DNA of 64,000 nt from Borreliella valaisiana VS116 (lineage in GTDB: Bacteria; Spirochaetota; Spirochaetia; Borreliales; Borreliaceae), in NCBI RefSeq assembly GCF_000170955.2, contig NZ_ABCY02000001.1:614194-678193 (forward strand). Direction: 5' to 3'. This document shows, piece after piece, positions 50,363-60,508 of the stretch. The stretch's first letter is position 1; every line of letters begins with the position of its first letter. Below the pieces are notes generated by a model that was given only the letters and a program-made list of their open reading frames with translations, was not told the origin of the DNA and searched no databases. Both the position numbers and the translations under genes were made by a program.

Positions 50363-52181
50363 TTTCTTTAAATGAGTTTAAATGTTCTAGTATTTTTGAG
50401 TCTCTTTCGCTAGATTTTTTGCTTAGTTTGAGAATGGTCTCTTTGTTAGAAATTATTTCTAAGCTATCTTTAGCTCTTGTTATTGCAGTGTACATAAGTT
50501 CTTTTGTTAAAAAAGGATTATTTTCCAATATTACTTTTATGTGTTTATATTCAGATCCTTGGCTTTTGTGTATTGTTGTGGCAAAGCTGAATTCATAATT
50601 TGTTAGTAAATCTAAATTTATTTTTTTATATTTTTCATCTTTTCTTTGGAATAAAGCATAAAATTTAGAATTTTCATTAAAAATGATACCTCGTTCTCCA
50701 TTAAATAATTTATTTTTATAGTCAGTTTTAGTTATCATTATTATTTGACCAGTAAAGTTTCCGTAAGTCTTTTTTAGGTAAGTTTTTATTATTTCATTTA
50801 GTGTTTTAGTTCCAAATTTTCCAAAATTTTTTGAACTTAAAATTATATTTTCAAGTAAAGTTTCAAGTATTGTTTCAATTTTTGATTTTTTTAGTAATTT
50901 AAGATTAAAAGTGGGTATTTTTTTATATAAATTGTTTGTATATTCTATTAGATCTTTTTTTAAGTTTATTTTTTCTATTTCTTTTAATTGAACATTTTTA
51001 TTGTTATTAATATATTTGCAAATCAAACTGCTATCTTCTTTGTATATGGCTTTTGAGAGCAAGTTTATTTCTTTATTGCTCCTGAAATTTTCTTTAAGAT
51101 CTTCTACATTATCGTTATTTAATTTTTTTATTCTTAGAAGGCTTGAATATACATTCCCTTCATTTACCGATGGTAGTTGATTTTTGTCTCCCACCATTAT
51201 TAATTTAGTAGTTATTGGTGTTGCTTTTAATAGCTTTAAAAAAGTGTATGCATCTACCATTGAAGCTTCGTCAATTATTATTAGGTCAAAATTTAGTTGA
51301 TTTTCTTCATCATATAGATTTTTTTTGTTTATAAATTTGATTCCCAATAGTTTTTGAATTGTGTTACATTCTATTTCTAAATTTTTGAATGAATGATCGA
51401 TACTTGCTTGTAACCTTAAGCTAGCTTTTCCTGTGGGAGCTGTAATTGCTACTAATTTTTTTTTATTGTTTGATGTTTTATTAATTGCCTTTAAGATATA
51501 GTTAATAGTTGTAGTTTTGCCTGTTCCCGGGCCTCCGCTTAATAGAAAGAAGTTGCTTTTTAATGCCTTTCTTACTGATGTAATTTGCTCTTTATTTAAA
51601 TTTTCGGTGTTCAAATTTGATATTATATTTTGTATTTTGTTGTCATTTAATTCACTTTTATGGTTTTCTAATCTTTTTATAATTTGTTTTATTAACTCTT
51701 CTTCTTCTCTATAGTTTTTTTGAGTATAAATGTAAATATTGTTTTCTAGAATTAGGGGAGTTGTAATTTTAAGATTATTAAATTCCATTATTATGTTGTT
51801 TTTTTTTAAAAGTGAAACTATATCTTGAATAGTTTCTAGATTTCCAAATGTTTCTAACTCTTTTAACATTTTTATTAATTTATTGTAACTATGATTAGTT
51901 TTTTCTAGGTTGTCTTTTGTGAATGTTATTGTGTTTTGAATATCTTTTGCTAATAGATTTATATCAGCTCTTAAGTGACCTTTATCAAAGTAGTTAAATA
52001 AAAATATTAAAAATATTACAATATTTTCATTTTTTATTGACTTTGCAAGTGTTTGTGCTTTATAACAATTTTTTTTATTGATATTTAAAAGTTCAATTAT
52101 TTCATAAAGCTTAAGCTCGGGAGTTAAAAATTTTTTGTTTTTATTTTTTAAAAATTCTCTTAAAACTAAAAAATCTCTCAT
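50352..52181 (-). CDS. recD: Exodeoxyribonuclease V alpha subunit
   Basis: 5'-3' helicase subunit of RecBCD, 609 residues. Walker A is GGPGTGKTTTINYIL near residue 216, the DExx box IIDEASMVDAYTF, and motif III MVGDKNQLPSVNEG. The C-terminal SF1B motifs include TIHKSQGSEYKHI and MYTAITRAKDSLEI. The start overlaps the recB stop by 4 nt (ATGA type), so subunits are translated in step. Shortest gene of the recC-recB-recD run. Confidence 0.95.
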   Translation of the reverse strand: MRDFLVLREFLKNKNKKFLTPELKLYEIIELLNINKKNCYKAQTLAKSIKNENIVIFLIFLFNYFDKGHLRADINLLAKDIQNTITFTKDNLEKTNHSYNKLIKMLKELETFGNLETIQDIVSLLKKNNIIMEFNNLKITTPLILENNIYIYTQKNYREEEELIKQIIKRLENHKSELNDNKIQNIISNLNTENLNKEQITSVRKALKSNFFLLSGGPGTGKTTTINYILKAINKTSNNKKKLVAITAPTGKASLRLQASIDHSFKNLEIECNTIQKLLGIKFINKKNLYDEENQLNFDLIIIDEASMVDAYTFLKLLKATPITTKLIMVGDKNQLPSVNEGNVYSSLLRIKKLNNDNVEDLKENFRSNKEINLLSKAIYKEDSSLICKYINNNKNVQLKEIEKINLKKDLIEYTNNLYKKIPTFNLKLLKKSKIETILETLLENIILSSKNFGKFGTKTLNEIIKTYLKKTYGNFTGQIIMITKTDYKNKLFNGERGIIFNENSKFYALFQRKDEKYKKINLDLLTNYEFSFATTIHKSQGSEYKHIKVILENNPFLTKELMYTAITRAKDSLEIISNKETILKLSKKSSERDSKILEHLNSFKEIDK

Positions 52182-55100
52182 AAGAGCCTTTTAATACTTA
52201 ATTCTGAGATGATTTGATCTAAATCCACATCATTAAATTTTGGAAGATCAAAATAAATGCCATTTTCAAATTTTGATTGCAAACATTCAATATTATCTTT
52301 AAATGCTCTTGTAAAAAGATATATTATTCCACCAAATTTTTGATTATATTCTCTTTTGGTTTTAAATAATATTTTTTTTATTCCAAGTGCGTATATTTTA
52401 TATTGCAAATCATAATATTCTTTTTTTATTATATTTTTTAAATTTGTTATATTGTAATCATCTTTATCTTTTCCAAGATAGTTTGTTTTGTAATCCAGAA
52501 TGTATATTTTATTATTAGCTTTAAATATGAGATCTACTATTCCTTTTAAGTATCCGTCATTGAGTTTTATGTGAAGATCTTCAAAGTGGCTGTCAAAAAG
52601 ATGTTTTTGTTTTTGAAATTTAGGATTTATTTTGATTAAAAATTCCATTTCTTTCTGCAATTCTTCAATATCACACAGACGAGTATTAATTGCTTTTATA
52701 TTATAAGTTAGTATATTATAAATCATTTTAGTTAATGAATTTTGTATTTCTATTGTATTGAGATTTGAGTTAATTTTTTGTATTTGTTTTTTAATAATTT
52801 CAATATTATTTTTTTTAAAATTATCAAATGTATCTTTTGCTGTGCTAAAGATTATTTCCTCCATTGCGGCATGCAAAATGTTTCCACTATCTTTTCCTTT
52901 AGGTAGAACCTCTTCTAATGTTGAATCGAAATCAAGATCTGTTTCTTTTTCATAGTTAGTATTTTTAAAATCATAGTTTTCGTAAAATGTTTGATGATGA
53001 GCTTGCGCTGTTAGACTTGAAAAACTAGATGTATATTCTTTTTTAAACATGTTTTTAATTATTGGTTTTGGTGGTATTAATTTCGCATTTACATTTGTAT
53101 TGTTCTTTTTTTTATTGAATCTCTTTTGGCTAATAAATTCATATATGTTAAAGTCATGTTTAATGCCGTCGATAGTAAAAATTTTTGCTATTTCTAATAA
53201 TTTGCTAGTTATACTATTTGTTTTTGCAATAAAAAGAGCAAATTTAGCTCTTGTTGCTCCTACATAAAATATATTTTTTTCTTCACTTAGTATTTTTAGT
53301 CTTGCATATTTTTTGTTTTCTTCTAATTTAAAAAAATCATATTCAATTTTTCCGTCTTGATAAAATTTGTAAAAGTGATTTTTCTTTGAAAAAATATTGC
53401 CATTTTCTATTGGAGATGTATTTATTAAAAATACGATATTCATGCTAAGCCCTTTTGATTTGTGTATTGTCATTAGTTCTATAGATTCATCGTCATTATT
53501 TATATTATTGATTTTTTCTTCTATTTCTTCAGGCTCTTCGTTTATTATTAGACTTTCTAAAGTAGAGATTAGAGATTGTATGTTTTGTTCTTTATGATAT
53601 ATTTTAGAGATAATCTCAAGTGTTGTTTCGTAGGTTTTTAAATTGTCAAGTTTACCTTCTTTGATAAGAAGGCCTTTGTAATTTATTTTATTTTTTGCCC
53701 ACTCAATAATTTTTTGATCTTTGGTGCTATTTGCAATTTTGATCCACAAGTTTTTTTCGGATGTGATTTTGTTAATTGCATTTATTAATGTTATTTCATT
53801 TTTTTCAAGTAAAACTGTTATATTTTCAATAAATTCCTCTATGAGATGAATTTTGTCTTGTTTGATTAAAATTCTTTGTAAATTCCATGGTACATTTAAT
53901 ATTTTACTGTTTAGAATATAATTTAAAGTTTTAAAATTCTGTTTTCGGTCTAAGCACTTAAGAATATAGAAAATTTCGCTAAATTCTTTGGTTTTTAAAA
54001 ATTGTTCTTGGGTTTTATTTGTTTGAATTTGTTCTTTTTTTAATGCTTTATCTATTAAATTGATTTCATTTTTTCCTCTACAAAGTACTTTAATGTCTTG
54101 CATTTTAATATTTCTAATTTCATTGTTTTCGGCAATTGTTCCATATGTAAGTAAGTATTTTATTGTTAATGCTGTTTTTTGGTAAATGTCTTCTTCGTTT
54201 TCGGAATTTGTGGTTATTATGTTGATTCCTTCTATTTCTTGTCCGTTGATGAAAATGTTATTATTGTCATTTTTTTGATTTGGAAGTGAGTTGGTAAATT
54301 CAATTTTTTCAATTTCATCGGCTATTGCATTATTATATATATTATTAAAAATTTTATTTAAAGGCTCGATGAGCTTTTTACTTGATCTGTGATTTGTTTT
54401 TAGTATAATTCTAGCATCTGTGTTAATTTTATTTTTTATTTCTTTGTTATAAAAAGAAATGTCTGCTTTTCTAAAAGAATATATTATCTGTTTAGGATCG
54501 GCTATAAATATCAATTTTATTCCTGCTGTTTTTAATATTTTAAATATCTCTATTTGTGTTAAGCTTAAGTCTTGCGCCTCATCAATTAAAATGATTTTGT
54601 ATCGATTTTTGATTGCATTTAGGAGTTTTTTGTCTTCTGATTTTAAGTAATTTTTTAAATTTGAAATTATGTAATTTTGATCTATTGTGTTTGTTGATTT
54701 AATAATTTTTTCTAGTTCTTTTTTTATATACTTTAGTATTTTGTATTCAACTTTTAAAATAACATATTGCTTTAAATTATTTCTATTTTTATTTCTATTG
54801 TCTTCTGTTTTATATTTTTCATGGTTAATATTAATTCCTAAATGGATTAAATCATTTTTAATCTTAAGTTCTTTAGGTAATAATTTAGTATTTTTTTTAA
54901 TTTCTTTTTCTATTAAAGTTGAAAAAAATTTATTTTTTAATAATGTTTCTGCTATTTTGAATATTTCGTTTTCTTTAGAGTATTCTATTTCAAGTTTGCC
55001 AGTTTGAATATGTTTATTATAAAAACTTAATATTTCATCTGTTGTCATTTTGTCTAATTCTTCTATTATTTTGTTGTAATCTTTGATTAATTCTTCCTTT

Positions 55101-55687
55101 TTAAGAAGAATGTTTTCAAATGTAGTTTGGGTTTTAAGCCAATCCCCAAGTTCTTTAGTTGTATCTCTTTCGTAAGCTTTTTTTATTTTTAAAACAATTT
55201 CTTCTGTTTTTTTAGCATCAGATTTAAATACTTTAAATTCATAGTCTTTAATGTCAACAGCTTGAATCAGGCTATCTGATTTTCTTAAAAAGTCATAAAC
55301 CATTTCATCTATTTCTTTTGAAAATTTTTCTTTAGGTTTATATTTGGAATAATTTTCTGTTTCAATTTGAAAATTATTTAAGGCATGTAATGCAAATTTA
55401 TTGATTGTTGATATAAAGAGTTTTTTTGATTGCTCGTAGGCTTCTTTTAAAACTCCATTTGTTTTTGAGTTAAAATAAGTATTTTCTATTGCTTTTAGTA
55501 TTCTTGTGTGCATTTCTTCTGTGGCTTTTCTTGTAAAAGTTAATACCAAAATTTCATTTATGGAATATAGTTTGTTTTGCATTAAACTTATAACCACATT
55601 TTCAAGTACGTGAGTTTTGCCAGTTCCCGCTGATGCTTCTATTAATATTGTTGTGTTGTTTCGAATTTTTTCTATGATTTTGTCCAT
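52178..55687 (-). CDS. recB: Exodeoxyribonuclease V beta subunit
   Basis: 3'-5' helicase and nuclease subunit of RecBCD, 1169 residues. Walker A is EASAGTGKTHVLENVV (residues 17-32), motif II IILIDEAQDLSLTQIEIF, motif III FIADPKQIIYSFRKADI, and motif V MTIHKSKGLSMNIVF. The C-terminal RecB-type nuclease has GIVDLIFKANNKIYILDYKTNY near residue 1050-1070 with the Asp and DYK active-site set intact, so nuclease activity should be retained. Five bases separate it from the recC stop. Confidence 0.96.
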   Translation of the reverse strand: MDKIIEKIRNNTTILIEASAGTGKTHVLENVVISLMQNKLYSINEILVLTFTRKATEEMHTRILKAIENTYFNSKTNGVLKEAYEQSKKLFISTINKFALHALNNFQIETENYSKYKPKEKFSKEIDEMVYDFLRKSDSLIQAVDIKDYEFKVFKSDAKKTEEIVLKIKKAYERDTTKELGDWLKTQTTFENILLKKEELIKDYNKIIEELDKMTTDEILSFYNKHIQTGKLEIEYSKENEIFKIAETLLKNKFFSTLIEKEIKKNTKLLPKELKIKNDLIHLGININHEKYKTEDNRNKNRNNLKQYVILKVEYKILKYIKKELEKIIKSTNTIDQNYIISNLKNYLKSEDKKLLNAIKNRYKIILIDEAQDLSLTQIEIFKILKTAGIKLIFIADPKQIIYSFRKADISFYNKEIKNKINTDARIILKTNHRSSKKLIEPLNKIFNNIYNNAIADEIEKIEFTNSLPNQKNDNNNIFINGQEIEGINIITTNSENEEDIYQKTALTIKYLLTYGTIAENNEIRNIKMQDIKVLCRGKNEINLIDKALKKEQIQTNKTQEQFLKTKEFSEIFYILKCLDRKQNFKTLNYILNSKILNVPWNLQRILIKQDKIHLIEEFIENITVLLEKNEITLINAINKITSEKNLWIKIANSTKDQKIIEWAKNKINYKGLLIKEGKLDNLKTYETTLEIISKIYHKEQNIQSLISTLESLIINEEPEEIEEKINNINNDDESIELMTIHKSKGLSMNIVFLINTSPIENGNIFSKKNHFYKFYQDGKIEYDFFKLEENKKYARLKILSEEKNIFYVGATRAKFALFIAKTNSITSKLLEIAKIFTIDGIKHDFNIYEFISQKRFNKKKNNTNVNAKLIPPKPIIKNMFKKEYTSSFSSLTAQAHHQTFYENYDFKNTNYEKETDLDFDSTLEEVLPKGKDSGNILHAAMEEIIFSTAKDTFDNFKKNNIEIIKKQIQKINSNLNTIEIQNSLTKMIYNILTYNIKAINTRLCDIEELQKEMEFLIKINPKFQKQKHLFDSHFEDLHIKLNDGYLKGIVDLIFKANNKIYILDYKTNYLGKDKDDYNITNLKNIIKKEYYDLQYKIYALGIKKILFKTKREYNQKFGGIIYLFTRAFKDNIECLQSKFENGIYFDLPKFNDVDLDQIISELSIKRLL

Positions 55688-55692
55688 GAATT

Positions 55693-58600
55693 TTAATTTT
55701 TTGTCCTTGCGAATTTAATATAAAATTTTTCCATCAATATTAGTAAATTTTTGTCTAGCTTGAAATCGTGAGTGTCTTTAAATCTGTTATAGTAATCACA
55801 CAGTGTTATTTCACTAGTTTTTAAAAATCTCTCGTGTGCCTTGCTTGTGAAATAAGCTTTAGAAGGGTTTTTTATTTGCATTGTTATGAAATTTTTAAAA
55901 CAATTTGAAAAATTATTTTGATTTGTTTTTGTTAAAATTTTAATTATCAAGCTTTGGTAAATTGGAGTTGGATAGCTTGATATATATGCAAATTGCATAA
56001 GTATATTTTCAATATCATCAATTATTATTTCGTTGTGGTGATAACAAATAGTTGTTTTTACGGATAAGTTATCAAGATCAATTTTTATTTCGGTTAATGA
56101 GTTGAAATTTTGTATTTCTTTTTTTATTAGCAATCCTGTTATATATAAATCTATTTCATTTTTTATTTTATCTGGGATGCTATAATAGTCTTTTTTTACA
56201 AAATTCAAATAAAAATAATCGTTTTCGATTTTATATACATTTTCAATATCTTTTTTTAATTCAAATTCTATATTTTTCTTTTGAAAATTTAATTTTATTG
56301 TTTGACAAAATTTAATTTTGGTTTTTATCATTATTGAAAGCTTTTTTAAGCTTTTAGCAGCATTATATTGTAATTTACTAATTTTTTTGAAGATATTATT
56401 CACAGTTGTTTTTTGATCTATGTTGAAAGGAATATTTCCTTGTTGTATTTCATGTTTAATGTGGTTTTTAATAATCTCTACTACTTTACTTACATCATCT
56501 TTTTTTCCCATTATGTATTCATGTAGTAATGTTGAATTTTTTATAAGTCTGTAAATAATCTCAATAGCACTAAAAACTTGTTCTTCTTGTTTTTCTTTGA
56601 TTTCATTTTCTAATCTTATGTCTTGTATTTTGACGTTTAAAGTTTTTTCATAAAAATGTTTGTAAGGATTAGAAAGGGCGTTTTTTAATTCGTATAAATT
56701 TAACTTAATTGGACTTTCTAGTTGAATTTTATTTTGCTTAAACTTAATTGGTTTAGAATTTTGTAGTATTTTTGCGATATTAAAGGCTTCTAAATCATAG
56801 TTTATTAAATAATTCTCTTTTACATCTTTAAAATATGCTAAGTCATGGTTTTCATTTGGATGTTTTTCTATTTGAAAATTTTTTTCATACTTTTGTATGT
56901 GATCAAGTATTTTGTTTATTGTTTTTGATGTATTAATTTCTGAGTTTATATTGTCTTGAAATGAATAGTAAAGGTAAAATTTTCCTGATGTTGCAAAAAT
57001 TAAATTAAAAAGAGTTGTGACTGCCTCTTTTTCGGTGTTTTCATGTTCATAGTATTCATTTAATAAATTCATATTATCATAATTTATTTTAGAGTTGAAT
57101 TTTTGAAATCCCAAAAAATGAATTTCTTTTTTTTGAAGATATTCTATTTCTTTGTAATTGGCAATCAATATTCCATTTTTTTTATACATTACTCCGTATT
57201 TTTCCTTTTCAAGACTTTCTTCAAGCATAATTTTAAAAAGATAAAATTCAATTTTTATTTCATTAATTTCTTTTAAATAGTTTTTGTAAAGATTGTCATT
57301 TAAATCTTTGGGAAAATTTTTAAAGGATTTTATTTTGTTTTGTAAATATTCATCAGTTGTATTAAATTCTTCAAGATCAATATATTTTTGAATAAAAATT
57401 TCTATTATTTCTGCCCATTCATATACTTTATATGTTTTATTTTTAAAATAGTTTATATCTTCGTACAAACTTTTTACTATTGTCATGAGTTTTATTATTG
57501 ATTCTTGATCTTGAAATCTTGTATTTTCTTTTTGAATTTCCCCTTCATATTTTTCGTCAAATATTTCAGACATTAAGAATCGATTAAATCCGTCTTCCCA
57601 CGAGTTTAAAAAGTTTTGATCATACTTTAGATTTTCTTTGTGAGTGTTGTTTACACCAAAATTAATGTTCATTGCATCGCTAAATTCTATTAAATAGTTT
57701 AATTCAGATATTGATATATTAAATTTTTTCATTACTTTATTGCTACTTAGCAGGTCAAATACTTCTTTTCTGCTGAAATTGCTAATTGTTCCGTTTTTTG
57801 ATATAAAAAGATCCATTAGCCTTTTTAAGGCTAATATACTTTCTCCTCTTGACAAATTGTTATAGCATAGAACACTATATTCAATTTCATATTTATTTAG
57901 GCACTCTTCTATGTATGGCAAATATTCATTAAATTTTTCTTGCAAAGAAGTTATTGCTATTTCGCTTAATTTAAGGCTATTTTTTTGCATTGAGTGTATT
58001 ATTTGATTTACCAAAATTTCTACTTCACGTTTTTGATTTTTAGCTTCTATTATTTTAAAGCTATCGTCTAATTTTGAAAGTGGAGTTTGTGCTATAATGT
58101 TGTTTTTAATGCTTGTTAAGAAATTTTTACCTTTAAATAATTCAATATCTACTTTTTCTAAAGCTTGAGATTTTATTGGGCTGATTTTTTCTGTTGTTAA
58201 CAATAGTTCTTTAATAAAAGGAGATTTATAGTTGAGCAAATCTTCAAAAATTAGCACATGCACTTCAAAGTCAAAAATTTTTTCTAAAGAATTAAGAATT
58301 TTTTTTTCAATCTCCCTATTATTGCCAATAAATATTATTTTTTTAATTTCAATTTCTACATTTTTGGTTGGTTTTTCTTGAATTATTTTTTTATGTAAGT
58401 TTAAAATATTTTTTTGCTTTTCAAAGAGTTTTTTAAATAGTTCTTTTTGCATATTCTCGTAGGGTTTTAAATTTTCTTCTTGGAATAAAAATCCGTTATC
58501 TTCCCAAGTTTCAATTAATTTTGAAAATTTTGAGTAATAATTGTGGAATAAATCTATTATTTTTGATGCAAAAAAGTATCTATTCTTTATTGATGTTAAA

Positions 58601-58932
58601 TCTTTTATGTATTTTAGTTTTTCGGTTTTCAATATGTTATATAAAATGAATTTTTCTGTTTCCAGGTAAAATGGAAAAGTATTCTTTTCTATGTATTTTT
58701 TTATATTGGGATTTTTTAAGGAAATTTCATATATGCTTTTTATAGCATTTTTTTTAATATTTAGATTGTAAGAAATCTCATTCAATTTTGCTATAGTTTT
58801 TTTGATTTCTTCTTTTAAAAGATCATTTTTTACTATTATTAGTGTTTCTTTTTTAAAGATATTGTCGTTTTGAGTTAATTCTTTAATTTTTTCATAAATA
58901 TTATTTACTTTATTGGTTTTATATATGTTCAT
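55693..58932 (-). CDS. recC: Exodeoxyribonuclease V gamma subunit
   Basis: Chi-recognition/scaffold subunit of RecBCD, 1079 residues. RecC proteins are inactive helicase/nuclease homologues and poorly conserved; assignment rests on size, order between pncB and recB, and segments such as TSLQEKFNEYLPYIEECLNKYEIEY and LGFQKFNSKINYDNMNLLNEYY. No Walker A motif is seen, as expected. It starts 3 nt after the pncB stop without a clear ribosome site, suggesting translational coupling. Confidence 0.9.
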   Translation of the reverse strand: MNIYKTNKVNNIYEKIKELTQNDNIFKKETLIIVKNDLLKEEIKKTIAKLNEISYNLNIKKNAIKSIYEISLKNPNIKKYIEKNTFPFYLETEKFILYNILKTEKLKYIKDLTSIKNRYFFASKIIDLFHNYYSKFSKLIETWEDNGFLFQEENLKPYENMQKELFKKLFEKQKNILNLHKKIIQEKPTKNVEIEIKKIIFIGNNREIEKKILNSLEKIFDFEVHVLIFEDLLNYKSPFIKELLLTTEKISPIKSQALEKVDIELFKGKNFLTSIKNNIIAQTPLSKLDDSFKIIEAKNQKREVEILVNQIIHSMQKNSLKLSEIAITSLQEKFNEYLPYIEECLNKYEIEYSVLCYNNLSRGESILALKRLMDLFISKNGTISNFSRKEVFDLLSSNKVMKKFNISISELNYLIEFSDAMNINFGVNNTHKENLKYDQNFLNSWEDGFNRFLMSEIFDEKYEGEIQKENTRFQDQESIIKLMTIVKSLYEDINYFKNKTYKVYEWAEIIEIFIQKYIDLEEFNTTDEYLQNKIKSFKNFPKDLNDNLYKNYLKEINEIKIEFYLFKIMLEESLEKEKYGVMYKKNGILIANYKEIEYLQKKEIHFLGFQKFNSKINYDNMNLLNEYYEHENTEKEAVTTLFNLIFATSGKFYLYYSFQDNINSEINTSKTINKILDHIQKYEKNFQIEKHPNENHDLAYFKDVKENYLINYDLEAFNIAKILQNSKPIKFKQNKIQLESPIKLNLYELKNALSNPYKHFYEKTLNVKIQDIRLENEIKEKQEEQVFSAIEIIYRLIKNSTLLHEYIMGKKDDVSKVVEIIKNHIKHEIQQGNIPFNIDQKTTVNNIFKKISKLQYNAAKSLKKLSIMIKTKIKFCQTIKLNFQKKNIEFELKKDIENVYKIENDYFYLNFVKKDYYSIPDKIKNEIDLYITGLLIKKEIQNFNSLTEIKIDLDNLSVKTTICYHHNEIIIDDIENILMQFAYISSYPTPIYQSLIIKILTKTNQNNFSNCFKNFITMQIKNPSKAYFTSKAHERFLKTSEITLCDYYNRFKDTHDFKLDKNLLILMEKFYIKFARTKN

Positions 58933-58935
58933 AGG

Positions 58936-60381
58936 TTAATTGCTTTTATTATCTTTTATTAGCTTGTTTTTTAACTTTCTTAAGTTTATACTGATGCTCA
59001 CTTTATATATATGGGGATTGATTATTCTTCTGTACGTATGTTCAAGTCTGCTTAAATCAAGTTTGTTTTTATTTCTAATATTGTTTAAACTATGTTCGTA
59101 ACCTTTGTAAAGCTTACCATTTTCCAAGACAGTGTGAATCAAAAATTCAAAATCGTCATATTGTTTTATGATTTTGAAAACGTTATCTTGTATTGGATGA
59201 AAAATGGTTAATTCTTTTCTTGAATTTAGGTGCTCTTTGATTTTATCTTTTTCTTCTTTTAAAAATATGAAATCAAAGAGCATTTGACCATTTAAATAGA
59301 TTCTTGCGACTTCTTTTTGGGCAGGTAATGTTGATTTTTCTGTGTTATTTGATATTTTTATTTTTGGTATAAATTTCCCATTTTTTTCTATAGAGATCAT
59401 TTTATATACCCCTGAAAGATTTGGATCTCCTTTTGCTGTAACTAGATTTGTTCCAACACCCCAAATATCAATTGGGGCATTTATTGAATTTAAGTACATA
59501 ATAATATTTTCGTCAAGCTCATTAGACGCAATAATTTTTACGTGATTTAATCCATTTTGGTTTAATTCTTTTCTTGCGGCTTTACTTAGATATTCAAGAT
59601 CCCCACTGTCAATTCTTATTGAAAAATTATTTTTTCCCTCTTCTTTTAGTTCCCTAAATATTTTAATGGCATTTTTTAATCCACTGTTAAGCGTGTCGTA
59701 AGTATCAATTAGCAAGCTTACTTTGTTTGGATATGTTTTTGCATATTCTCTGAATGCTTGTTCTTCGTTTTCAAAACTCATTACCCAGCTATGAGCCATT
59801 GTTCCTGTGACTGGTATATTGTATTTATATCCAGCAAGCATATTGCTTGTAAAGTCTGCTCCCCCTATGTAGGCAGCTTTGCTGGCAGAGAGTGCTCCAT
59901 TTATTCCTTGTGCTCTTCTTAGACCAAGTTCTGCTAGAATTTTTGCACCAGATTCTTTTATTCTGGCAGTCTTTGTTGCTATTAGACTTTCAAAGTTTAT
60001 TATATTTAACACCAGCCCTTCTATTAATAACAATTCTATTAGATGTCCTTCAATAACAACTACTGGTATATAGGGGAAAACCAGGCGACCTTCTTCTATT
60101 GAGCTTATTTTTATGTTTAGTTTGAATTCTCTGAGAAAGTTTAAAAATTGCTCATCCAATATGTTTAAACTTTTTAAATATGTAAGTTCATTTTCATTGA
60201 AACGAATATTTTTCAACTCATTAATTAATGTATGTATTCCAGCTAAAACAATATAGCCATTTTTAAAGGGTGTTTTTCTAAAGAATACTTCAAATTTTGC
60301 TTTAGGATTAATACCTTTTGTAAAATAGGCATTCATCATTGAAATTTCATAAAAATCTGTAAATAGTGATAGATTTTTCAT
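58936..60381 (-). CDS. pncB: Nicotinate phosphoribosyltransferase
   Basis: First step of the Preiss-Handler NAD salvage route, forming nicotinate mononucleotide; 481 residues. Recognisable stretches are SLFTDFYEISMMNAYF at the N-terminus, TMAHSWVMSFENEEQAF with the conserved His, LLIDTYDTLNSGLKNA, IRIDSGDLEYLS, and WGVGTNLVTAKGDPNLSGVYKM at the phosphate-binding end. AAGGAG precedes the ATG at 60381. It is the first gene of the pncB-recC-recB-recD unit, an association with no obvious functional logic. Confidence 0.95.
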   Translation of the reverse strand: MKNLSLFTDFYEISMMNAYFTKGINPKAKFEVFFRKTPFKNGYIVLAGIHTLINELKNIRFNENELTYLKSLNILDEQFLNFLREFKLNIKISSIEEGRLVFPYIPVVVIEGHLIELLLIEGLVLNIINFESLIATKTARIKESGAKILAELGLRRAQGINGALSASKAAYIGGADFTSNMLAGYKYNIPVTGTMAHSWVMSFENEEQAFREYAKTYPNKVSLLIDTYDTLNSGLKNAIKIFRELKEEGKNNFSIRIDSGDLEYLSKAARKELNQNGLNHVKIIASNELDENIIMYLNSINAPIDIWGVGTNLVTAKGDPNLSGVYKMISIEKNGKFIPKIKISNNTEKSTLPAQKEVARIYLNGQMLFDFIFLKEEKDKIKEHLNSRKELTIFHPIQDNVFKIIKQYDDFEFLIHTVLENGKLYKGYEHSLNNIRNKNKLDLSRLEHTYRRIINPHIYKVSISINLRKLKNKLIKDNKSN

Positions 60382-60508
60382 TCTCCTTATTATATACTAG
60401 TTTTGTTTGTAAAAAAATGATATTTAATTTGAGCTTAATTGCTATTTGTTAATATTTATGAATATATTTTGTAATATATAATAAATTGATCAGATCGGAT
60501 TAAACTAT

